From Casuarina equisetifolia (taxonomy: Eukaryota; Streptophyta; Magnoliopsida; Fagales; Casuarinaceae), in the NCBI GenBank assembly GCA_028551475.1, contig CM052357.1, positions 9,347,931 to 9,411,930 of the forward strand: 64,000 nucleotides of DNA, read 5' to 3'. The position numbers and the translations under genes are program-made. The notes under the pieces are model-generated. The model saw nothing but the letters and a program-made list of their open reading frames with translations. It had not been told where the DNA came from and did no database searches. Below, one piece after another: positions 1 through 10,500 of this stretch. Within the stretch, counting starts at the first letter, position 1; every line of letters begins with the position of its first letter.

Positions 1-472
1 TTCACTGATTTTTTTTTGTTTTTACAATGTTACATATATGACCTTTTTATCGGAAAACCTGAGATACCACTTGCAATTAAAGGAGATTTGTGGGTCCTCA
101 ATTGATTCTTCTTTTGATCTTGAAAATTTTCTTTTGGAATGTTGATTGGGCGCAAACCAATTTCTATGGGTCATGCATTTTCATTTACTTCATATCAACT
201 TCCAAATATTTTCCTGAAGAGTGTTGATTGGGCGTAACTCATCTTACATAGGTCATGCACTTTCATTTACTTCATATCAACTTCCAAGTATTTTCTTTAA
301 AGTGTTGATTAGGCACAACCCATTTTACACAAGTCATGTACCTTAATTTACTTCATTTTAATTTCCAAGTATTTTCCTTAGAGTGTTACCTAGGCACAAC
401 CCCTCTTCCACGGATCATACACCTTCACATTAGCTTCCATAGTAATTCTTGCAAAGATTAATAACTTTAACA
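1..472 (-). repeat. 3' LTR (partial) with internal 81-bp repeats
   Basis: This block aligns with the right LTR from about 2490. Shared stretches include the cctttttat-ggaaaa segment near 43-60 and the phrase around 'cttttggaatgttgattggg' at 131-150. From about 141 it carries four imperfect units with a spacing of 80-82 bp, marked by gttgatt/gttacc at 141, 223, 303 and 384. It ends at ctttaaca (465-472). No coding potential is seen. Confidence 0.6.
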
Positions 473-1448
473 CAGTCCCTTAAACTTGGCTTAGTAAGGC
501 TGAGTTTGTAGAAGGGCCAAAACCTTTTCCTAGAAGGTAAAAATCTTGAATAATTTTAACACACCCCCTCAAACTTGGCTTGGTAAGGTCAAGTTTGTAG
601 AAATGCCAAAACATTTTTCTTGGAAGGTAAATCTTGGGCAAGTTCCTTGCCAATATTAGTGTTTAGGAGGATTTTGCTTGCTTCAAAATGGCTTTTGTTA
701 ATATTAACTTTTGTGTTTAATATTAACATAACCTTCCCATATGTGCAATGACTATAATTGGTTGAGTTTTGCAAAAAAAAAAAGAATAGATGCCCATATA
801 TTGAAGATGGGCTATTTGACATCGTGGCTAACTTGTCAACATCCTTGAAAATGTTTGGTTATGACAAGGTGCCTTCCTTGAGTCTTGTTGAGTGTCTAGC
901 CTATACACATGTCATGCATGAAAAGAAGGTACGTGTATACTATGTGTTGGCTAAAGTGTGCTTCTCAAAAACCATTAGATTATATATCGAAAGTGTTGTC
1001 TAAATTCTACTCTCTTCATAAAATCATTAAAAAAACTAAAAAAAATACACTTCATGAAAAAGAAATCCACATTTTCTCATGCATTGGGTAGCATTGCATT
1101 GCATACTTAATCTAAGATTGATTTGGATTTACCATAAGACCACATATTTAAGTGGAAATCTAAACAACAAAAATTTAAGTTAATTTTTGGACTTGATTCA
1201 CTTTAACACACCTTTTCCCAACGTGCCACTTCCTTTTTTTATCTTTCTTTTCTTTTTCTTTTTCTTTTTATGGCCATCAACTAGTCAAAAAAACTAAAGA
1301 TAGAATGTCAAAGTTAGTTAACTTCTTTTATGCAATCCTACTTTAACTGCTTTTGGAGTTTGAGGCATGGTAGTCATTTCTCTGCTTTTTCTTTCTACTT
1401 TCTCCTTCTCCCATATTTGGTATGTTCTAGTCAATACCTTAGTATAGG

Positions 1449-1868
1449 ATTGGGCATTAGCAACAATTAGGCTTTCCAAGGAGGTGTCCTCCATGTCTTT
1501 AATGGCATGTCCATGCCAGATATACCTAACTTATGTTTGTTTGTGCTAGTGTAAACAAGGACTTTTGGTGACCTTTAAGGTGTCATTTGGAATGATAATC
1601 AGTAGGTGCCATGATCTTAGATTTTTTTATAGTTGTGTGCTCAACTTTCACCTTGGTGTAAGACTGGACATTAGTAACAATTAGGCTTTCCAACAAGGTG
1701 TCCTCTATGTCTTCAATGTCATGTCCATGCCAAGTATACCCAGGTTATGCTTGTTTGTGCCAATGTAAACAAGGACTTTTAGTGACCTTTAAGGTGTCAT
1801 CTAGAATGATGATTAGTGGGTGCCATGATTGTAGATTTCTTTGTAGTTGTGTGCTTAACATCATATGG
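1449..1868. repeat. 214-bp imperfect tandem duplication inside the element
   Basis: Two adjacent copies start near 1449 and 1663. Landmark phrases such as aacaattaggctttcca (1462 and 1676) and aacaaggactttt recur with an offset of 214 bp. Divergence between the copies is moderate. No ORF is conserved between them. It lies in the internal part of the decayed LTR element. Confidence 0.75.
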
Positions 1869-2254
1869 TAGCCTATTGTCCAACTAGCAATTGGCTTGTT
1901 GCATTATTGGTTGGCAAGTAACATTAGTTGCCACATGAAATTCATGAGACATCAAACCACCATAGCACCAATGCATGTAGACAACTAAAAAAAAAAATCT
2001 AAAAGCCTTCATGGGAAGCTTAAAGAGCTTTTGCGAATCCAAGATTACTTTTTAACCTTTTTTTTTCTTCAAAAAAGTCTAGCCTAGTATGCCTAAATGA
2101 AATTTGCACAAATGAGAAGAAAAAATCTTCGATCTTGGCTCTAAAGAGATGTAGGTTTGATGAAAAACCAAGATGTAGAATAATTCATCAACGCCATCTG
2201 AAATAGAACAAATAACACTAGGATGCCAAAGATGGACCCTTAAGGTTGATCCCC

Positions 2255-2270
2255 TGCTCTAATACTAAAA
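2255..2270 (-). other. Probable retrotransposon primer-binding site
   Basis: On the minus strand this reads TAGTATTAGAGCAG. It resembles the TGGTATCAGAGC site complementary to the 3' end of plant initiator tRNA-Met that is used by many copia elements, with two or three changes. It lies about 15 nt from the proposed end of the right LTR, the usual geometry. Confidence 0.45.
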
Positions 2271-2284
2271 AGAAAATTAGAATT

Positions 2285-3003
2285 TGTTGGGTTCTTTGGT
2301 CTAGATTGACTAAGTGAGCAAAATAATGAAAACATGGATATGGAAAGTAATAAAGTAGAGATCTATAATGAAATGGAGGCTAGTAAGTTACAAAGGTATA
2401 AGGAAACTAATATAAAGCAAAAGACAAAAAAGGAGACAAAGACACCAAAGATGGTAGAATTGATTCTATGATTACAAGGTCATCGGCCCTGCTACATAAA
2501 GCCGAACATATTCAACCTTTTTATAGGAAAAGTTAAGCTACCACTTATAGCTAAAGAACATTTGTTGGTCTTTAATGGATTTTTCTTTTGAACTTGAAGG
2601 TTTTCCTTTGGAGTATTGATTGGGCACAAACCAATTTACTTTATATTAACTTCAAAATATTTTCCTTAAAGTATTGATTAGGCATAGCCTATCTTCCATG
2701 GGTCATGCACCTTCATTTACTTCATATCAATTGTCAAGTATTTTCCTTGGAGTATTGATTAGGCATAACCCATCTTACATGGGTCATGCACCTTCATTTA
2801 TTTCATATTAACTTCCAAGTATTTTTCTTAGAGTGTTGATTAGGCACAACTCATCTTACATGGGTCATGTACCTTCATTTATTTCATATTGACTTCCAAG
2901 TATTTTCCTTGGAGTGTTAACTGGACATAACCCATCTTCTACATACCATACACCTTCACATTAGCTTCCACAACAATTTTTGCAAAAATCAAGAACTTTA
3001 ACA
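2285..3003 (-). repeat. 5' LTR, about 720 bp, with 81-bp internal repeats
   Basis: On the plus strand the block starts TGTTGGGTTC (2285) and ends TTTAACA (3003), giving the TG...CA ends expected of an LTR. Repeat units marked by gtattgat or gtgttga occur at 2612, 2671, 2752, 2833 and 2914. Most spacings are 81 bp and one is 59 bp. The same repeat family occupies the left LTR and the 654-bp array that follows. Confidence 0.55.
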
Positions 3004-4728
3004 AGTCCTATCTCTTATGTCATGATTTGTTATGAATTTACTTGCAAAATTTATTAAAGATGAAAAATCTATATAGGATAAATATGATTTTTAAATAATA
3101 TTTAAATATAAAAATATTTTTATAATTCATAGTCAACTTCTAAGTTAAACTTTAAGTTTTTTAATATAATATAAAGTTGAAATTACTCCTTTTTAATTCT
3201 TATTCAATTTTACACTTGTTAGATATGTTCAATTTGCAAGAAAGCCCTATTTTACCTTATTAAATTATGAGTCTTTCATATGTGATTAATATGAAGAAAA
3301 ATGTTGAAAACAAAAGTTTCATATAATTTTTAGGTAAAATTTAAATACAAAAAATATCTCTCTAACTCATTAACTAGCTTTTAGGTCAAATTTTGACATT
3401 TTTAACAAAACTTACCTCCATCTTCCACTAGTCATGAACCTTCATTTACTTCATATCAACTTTCAAGTATTTTCCTTGGAGTGTTGATTAGGCACAATCC
3501 ATCTTACATGAGTCATGCACATTCATTTACTTCATATTAACTTCCAAGTCATGCATCTTCATTTACTTTATATTGACTTCCAAGTATTTTTCTTGGAGTG
3601 TTAACTAGGCACAACCCATCTTCCACAACAATTTTTGCAAAGACTAATAACTTTAACAAGTCCTATCTCTTATGTAATGATTTGTTATGAATTTAGATGC
3701 AAATTTTATTAAAGATGAAAAATCTATATAGGATAAATATGATTTTTAAATAATGTTTAAATATAAAAATATTGTTATAATTCATAGTTAACTTCTAAGT
3801 TAAACTTTAAGTTTTTTAATATAATATAATGTTGAAATGATTCCTTTTTAATTCTTATTCAATTTTACACTTTTTAGATATGTTCAATTTGTAAGAAAGC
3901 CCTATTTTACCTCATTGAATTATGCATCCTTCAGATATGCTTAATATGAAGAAAAGTATTAAAAACAAAAGTTTCATAAATTTTTAGGTAAAATTTAAAT
4001 ACAAAAAATATCTCTCTAACTCATTAACTAGCTTTTAGGTCAAATTTTGACATTTTTAACAAAACTTACCTCCATCTTCCACTAGTCATGAACCTTCATT
4101 TACTTCATATCAACTTTCAAGTATTTTCCTTGGAGTGTTGATTAGGCACAATCCATCTTACATGAGTCATGCACATTCATTTACTTCATATTAACTTCCA
4201 AGTCATGCATCTTCATTTACTTTATATTGACTTCCAAGTATTTTTCTTGGAGTGTTAACTAGGCACAACCCATCTTCCACAACAATTTTTGCAAAGACTA
4301 ATAACTTTAACAAGTCCTATCTCTTATGTAATGATTTGTTATGAATTTAGATGCAAATTTTATTAAAGATGAAAAATCTATATAGGATAAATATGATTTT
4401 TAAATAATGTTTAAATATAAAAATATTGTTATAATTCATAGTTAACTTCTAAGTTAAACTTTAAGTTTTTTAATATAATATAATGTTGAAATGATTCCTT
4501 TTTAATTCTTATTCAATTTTACACTTTTTAGATATGTTCAATTTGTAAGAAAGCCCTATTTTACCTCATTGAATTATGCATCCTTCAGATATGCTTAATA
4601 TGAAGAAAAGTATTAAAAACAAAAGTTTCATAAATTTTTAGGTAAAATTTAAATACAAAAAATATCTCTCTAACTCATTAACTAGCTTTTAGGTTGAATT
4701 TTGACATTTTTAACAAAACTTACCTCCA
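3004..4728. repeat. 654-bp tandem array made of LTR end plus flank
   Basis: The unit is a 400-bp AT-rich segment starting agtcctatctcttatg followed by about 247 bp of LTR-terminal sequence (two of the 81-bp repeats). The agtcctatc landmark falls at 3004, 3659 and 4313. The landmark cttacctcca falls at 3411, 4065 and 4719. The copies starting at 3411 and 4065 look almost identical by eye, while the segment 3004-3410 is more diverged. The third copy stops at 4728, where the sequence turns to unique DNA. No ORF of note is present. Confidence 0.9.
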
Positions 4729-5812
4729 TTAAGTTAATTAACAAAATACCAAAAATATTGTGATTGATCATGATCTCGAAGATTTTCATATGTTACACTT
4801 ATTTTATAGATGTCTGAGCTAGGGCCACGCCACTGGACCCGAGTCCAGACAAAGTCTTATGTTTTTGGTAGATGGTTGTTGATTGCAAGTCAAGTTCAAT
4901 GAATTAGACACAGCCAAGCCCGACTTAGTGAAGAATCTAGCAGTTCTAGATAAACGTTCCCAAAGTCATCTTCAATTTTTGCCATTCTAATACTAAACAA
5001 TGCCGTCAAGCAAATAATATTTTTTGCCGCTTTGGTTTTCAAGCTATTTTTTTATTCCTCTTTTGGCCCCAACTGAAGTACACCTTCTCAGGTGAGTCTT
5101 CAAAGCGACATCCGACAGTACCATCAGATACGCCTTCGAATTCACAAGTGGTGTGATTCGTATTCGCTGATTGGATGGTCATGTTGTCTTGGAGTGAACG
5201 CAAGGCATCGTATAACATACACTCCACGCATCTGGTTTATCATCTCCATTAACTTTGGGTCAACATGTCCACCCGTGCACACATTAGCGTGCCTCAGCAA
5301 AACAGCCCAAAACGGTAACATGGGAAAGAATCTAAACAATATAATTACCTTAACATAATAATTAATGCCGGACAATATAAAAATAATGACGTCCTTTTGT
5401 GTTCGGTATATTATATTCTCTATGTGGAATTATTTTTTATATTTTTTTAAAATAAATAAACTTTTTAATATGATGTTAGATAGAGAAAAAAAAAAGAACA
5501 AAATACTTGAAAAAAAGGTTTTTTATTTTATTTTTTAACGTTTGCGTATAATGTTTTTAAGATAATAAAAAATTCCCTATTTGTGTGTTTTTTAAAAGAC
5601 TATTTTAATTTTTGTTAAGGATTAAGATACTTTCTAGAGTGTGATGCATGCAGCAGCTACATTGATGGAGAGGATAAGGATTTTTGCTAAGAATTAGGCA
5701 AGAAGATAGAATCGTGGCAGGGGTCCACGAAGAAATGATTTGTTGTACCTTGTAATCAAAACACTCAGCTTTCTTCCGGGAGGTGAAAACAAAAGCGGCC
5801 CACCAGACCAAC
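4729..5812. other. Intergenic region upstream of the arabinofuranosidase gene
   Basis: A moderately GC-rich stretch at about 4800-5300 contains short overlapping ORFs on both strands (62-88 codons). None shows a recognisable domain or splice structure. The rest (5380-5640) is AT-rich and featureless. The last 150 bp is presumably core promoter. Confidence 0.5.
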
Positions 5813-5819
5813 TATAAAA
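5813..5819 (+). promoter_or_regulatory. TATA box of the arabinofuranosidase gene
   Basis: TATAAAA in the context aactataaaactcc. A C/T-rich, 5'-UTR-like stretch follows from about 5845 (ctctcagctaccactcctg), so transcription would start about 30 nt downstream. The start codon lies 780 bp further on. A 3' splice site (cttcag, ending at 6561) just before a short leader exon (6562-6595) implies a 5'-UTR intron whose donor I could not fix. Confidence 0.5.
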
Positions 5820-6595
5820 CTCCGTTGCGATAGACTCCGGCGAGAGTCAAAACTACCACTGCATTCATCTCTCAGCTACCACTCCTGCGACCTGTCCTCG
5901 CTCTGTTCCGCCACACCCTCATAAGAAGCCGTAATTCCGCCTCTTCCTCTCTCTCTCAAATTAATTTTATCTCCCGCGTTTGCGGTTTATGGACTTCTTG
6001 TTGGATGAGTGGATGAGAATTGGTCTCTGATCATTTTTGGTGTTTTGTTGCATGCTACAAACTTCGTTCTCCTTGTTCCCTGAAACTGTTTTTCTTTTCT
6101 TTTTTTTGGGGGATTAAATTGGTGATAAATGCTATATTACTTAGTTTCTCGTTGATACTTCCTCTTGTTGGCGTCTGTTGTAATTATATCTGGATCTTTT
6201 AATGATCTCTCTCTCCGTATGCAATCTATGATTTATATGGAATTATTGAACTGGTAAATTCGGCCATTTTTGCTTTTTGTGGAAATTATTACCCTCGACA
6301 ACTTATAACTCAATTCTCATTCCAAAAGAAAAGAAAAGCAAACTAGCTATTACTTATTATTCTAGACCTTTCCTGGCTGGCTGTAATGATCAACTTGCAA
6401 TGGGCAAATGGAGTAACAAAAATGCTGTTTGCAGATTGCTGTTTGGTAGTTCCCATGCTTTGGCATGCCTCAACACCATACAGACAAAAGTGCTGCTTGT
6501 GCTTTTATCTGCTTGTTCTGGTTAATTCATCGGAATGTAACTGAAATAACTCCGTCTTCAGGTTGTGAATAGATAACAGATGTGTTGAGGGAACA

Positions 6596-7549
6596 ATGAG
6601 CTCTGACAAAGCCCGTTGCAGTGTTCTTCTACTTTACTTCCTCATTGGGAACTTTTTCACGCCTCAATTTTTAGCTGTTGGAGCTGAGTCCAACATAACC
6701 GCATTGCTTAGTGTAAATGCTTCTGAAGCATCAGCAAGGCTAATACCCGAAACTCTATTTGGACTATTTTTTGAGGTTTGTACCTGCGACTATAAACCTC
6801 TTTTTCAAAACGAACTGGTTTTCTGTTGGTTATTGTTTCTACTAACTTTTGGCACTTTTACAAGAATCCCATATTGTGCTCTGTCTCTAATCTATGTTGT
6901 AACTGTGGTTCATTTCGAGATTTTAGTCTTGCAATGTCTAGTGGTCTATGTGTCTCTGTGCACAAAAGTAAGGTTACATACTTAGATAGTGAGGAATTCA
7001 GACCACTTGGATGTCAAAATTAAAATATTAACCTAGTGGTAGAAAGGGTACCTTGCTGAGTCAGGACTTCAAACAATTTAGCTTTAACCATGTTAGCTCT
7101 TCCATATTATTGATTAATAGAGCATCAAAATAGATTTACCAGTGAATCACAAAATGCTACGATCTTTAAACATGATTTGTTAATTTATTCAAAGGTGAAT
7201 TTTCCAGTGATGATTAAAGAAAAAAACGCAGTTATTGGATCCAGCCTTTTCTTGAAATAGACAACTTGCAGACACTCCCTTTGAACTCATTTAGGGTTCT
7301 GGATGTTGTAGTTGGAAGCTTGATCGATCAGATTTTCAAAACCCATTTGATTTCAATGTTATCGATTTTTTTTTTCTTTAGAGACAGTTAAGTAAATGAA
7401 CTGGATTTCTATGGAATTTATGAGTCTTCATGTTCTATATAATGACAACTTTCATTGCAGGAGATCAACCATGCTGGTGCTGGAGGGTTGTGGGCAGAGC
7501 TTGTAAGCAATAGAGGTCATTTCCAAATACTCTAAACTTCCAACAAATG

Positions 7550-7591
<42 letters not shown>

Positions 7592-10500
7592 CGAAGGAAA
7601 AAGAAACAAAGAAACAAAGAAAGAAGAAAGTTATCTGTTAACGTCCGTTTCTTCCCTGACATTAAGGTGTTTGAACTGTAATATAAGTTGACCCTTAAAA
7701 GATAGAGCTAAATTTCAACATAGATCAATAGATCACAAATTTCATCTTATGGAGATATCAGAGTAGACAGAGATTTCCAAATCTGTTTGCTTGTAATTGT
7801 GTCAATTAAAAGAAATAGTGGCATTTGGAAATTTGCTATATTATTTATGACTTTAACCTTCTGATATATCACCAGATTCAACCAGCTTTTTAGATGCAAG
7901 GCTTCCTTTATAAGTTTGAGGGATTGGAGACCCGGCTGCTTGATCAACATGTCTGGTTGACTGCAAATGCCTATATATTTAGCTACGGATTCTGATAAAA
8001 GTTTCTCTTCCAGGTTTTGAAGCTGGGGGCCCTAATGTTCCCTCAAACATTGATCCTTGGTCCGTTATTGGGAATGAGACATCCATTATTGTCTCAACTG
8101 ACCGCTCATCATGTTTTGAACGGAATAAGGTGGCACTCCGAATGGAAGTGCTCTGTGACAGTGAAGGTACCAATATCTGTCCAGCTGGTGGAGTTGGGGT
8201 TTATAACCCAGGGTTCTGGGGCATGGTAAGGGGAAGTTGACATTTCTTCCATAAGATGACTGATTTGCATATTCTTTTGTTTCTTTCTCTATCTTTTTCT
8301 TGAGGTGCATGGGACATAGTTTTCAGGAAACTGTCCATCCAAAGTTTGTGGTTCACAAAGTTCTATGAGTTTTAATTGTCTGGTCAATGAGATACTATGC
8401 TCTGTGTTGTTGCTTCCTTAATATTTCCGCAAGGTTATTCCCAAGCTAATTTTCTGATTGTGACTTCTTTCTTTCTTTTCCATTAGAATATTGAAAAAGG
8501 AAAGGGATACAAAGTAGTTCTTTACATTCGTGCTTCAGGAGCAATTAATGTATCCTTATCATTGGTGGGCTCAAATGGCTTGCAGACACTGGCAACTGCT
8601 GATATTATGTAAGCATTATTTCTACACTCTTTGACTACTCTATAATTATTTTCTATCAAACAGGTCTTATGAATACTTTAAGATACCTCTGTTGCCCTTT
8701 CAGAGCTTTGGCTTCTGATGTCTCAAACTGGACAAAGGTGGAGGTCGTTTTAGAAGCCAAAGCCTCGGATCATAATTCAAGACTTCAATTGACAACATTA
8801 AGAAAAGGGGTCATATGGTTCGACCAAGTGTCAGCCATGCCCTTGGACACAGTCAAGGTACTTGATTCTTTTTGAAGTCGTACAAATGCTTTGATGCCAT
8901 ATGACCATAAATAGGATGTGCTATATATATAAGCACATGGATAAAGATACCGAAATTTAATTTATCTGTTGAAAATGATTGTCCTACATAGAGGCATGTA
9001 TTTTGTCAATTGAAGGAAGCTGAAAGGAAACCTGGCCTCAAAAGTATATACACAAGAGAGTTGAATCATCTTTTTACTGCACTTTCAATCTTCCCATAAT
9101 ATAGCCACGCCAAAAAAGGAGAAAAAGAAAAAGAAGAAAAAGAAAAAGATGCCAAGAAAGGGCGATTTGTGAAAGATCTGATATAAACTTGAATAGATTC
9201 TACTTTTAGTGTCATCTGTATGATAAGTATTCGGCCACAGTTAACATATTTCTAACTTGAACTTTTCAATCAGAAATCTGTAGAAGTCATAGCCACTTAA
9301 AGGCATTTCTGCATAAAGAAGAAAAGGAAACCTTGTTTGACCAATTTACAGATCCTGACCTAGGAAGTGGAACTAATGATGGAAGTTTGTGACCTTTGGT
9401 CATTCATGGCAGATAATATCTGTGGTAGTTGTTCATACAGAATTTCAAGTTTTGACCTGAAGGCCTCCCTTAAGAACCTCCTAGTTATCTATTACATCCA
9501 ATACTTGTGTGCCTCATTAGTTTTGTAACGAACTTTATCTTGGTACAGGGACATGGTTTCAGAAGTGACCTTTTTGAAATGCTGACAAAACTAAAACCTC
9601 GATTTCTTAGGTTTCCAGGTCAGCACTAATTTTTGTGTTGTACTTGCATGTTCATCTTCCCTTTAAACATATGGTGTCCTTTTGCATACTTATTTGTATA
9701 GATATCTGCTCTTTATGAAAAAAAAAAATGCATACAAATATATGTAATATTAATGCTTTTGATGATATGAAGAAATCCAAGGGTGAAATCAAGTGGAATT
9801 TTCTTTTAAATTTTGTTTAGACGGATCACTGTTAACCTTTTTTAGGGCTCTTTTGACATCTTCCTTAGCTTTTGTTGATGTTCTTGACTTTAGACTTCTG
9901 ACCTTTAATTCCTTTCTTTCCTATATTTTAGGGTGATGGCACTTTTATGGTCCCTAATTGAGCTATGCCTCCATTTGACTTATCCTAAGACATGGTGTCA
10001 CATATCACTTATCCCAAAAAAAAAAAAAAAAAGGAATTTTCACTATTGTTGAATCTTCTATGCGGACAAGTCTCCTGTCCTTCAACTTTTGTAAGCAAAT
10101 GAACAAGAAACTCACGAAAGCTAATTTAACTACGTCCTATCCTCACTGTATACATGCTTCCACCCCTGCCCCCACCTGCACCCCATCAAAACCACTGATT
10201 ATGAACTGCTGTTTATTCAGAATCTGTGTGCTTTATTGTGTAACTTTCTGTTTGTTATTTTAGTGGACAGGGGTTGACATCAGAATCCAATTATTCTTTT
10301 AGATGTAATTTTTATTTTCCTCAAATTCAAACTGATGCAATATTCTCTCCAAATATGTTGCATCAGGTGGCTGTTTTGTTGAAGGTGAATGGTTAAGAAA
10401 CGCGTTTCGCTGGAAAGCAAGCATTGGACCCTGGGAGGAAAGGCCAGGGCACTTTGGTGATGTTTGGATGTACTGGACAGATGATGGTCTTGGTTATTTT

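Larger units (their letters stand above)
1..3003 (-). mobile_element. Decayed LTR retrotransposon, minus strand, truncated by window edge
   Basis: Two related blocks, 1-472 and 2285-3003, flank about 1.8 kb of internal DNA and lie in the same orientation. Both end on the plus strand in ...ctttaaca, which is TGTTAAAG read on the minus strand. A degenerate primer-binding site for initiator tRNA-Met lies just inside the right block, so that block is the 5' LTR and the element reads right to left. Next to the left block are purine-rich tracts (minus strand) ending in TGTTAAA at about 473-490 and 550-565, as expected before a 3' LTR. I see no gag or pol coding in 473-2284, so this is either a non-autonomous (LARD-like) element or a deleted one. 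The outer part of the left LTR lies outside the window. Confidence 0.6.

Noticed and set aside
758..1091. Two overlapping short plus-strand ORFs inside the decayed LTR element
   Set aside because: They are in different frames, show no similarity to gag or pol, and lie in AT-rich DNA of the element interior.
5039..5375. Overlapping ORFs of 62-88 codons upstream of the arabinofuranosidase gene
   Set aside because: Three competing frames on both strands, no domain, no splice links, and location in a promoter region. There is not enough to call a gene.
6826..7023. Plus-strand ORF just after exon 1 of the arabinofuranosidase gene
   Set aside because: It is intronic readthrough past the donor at 6776. 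The family sequence continues at the acceptor before 7461.
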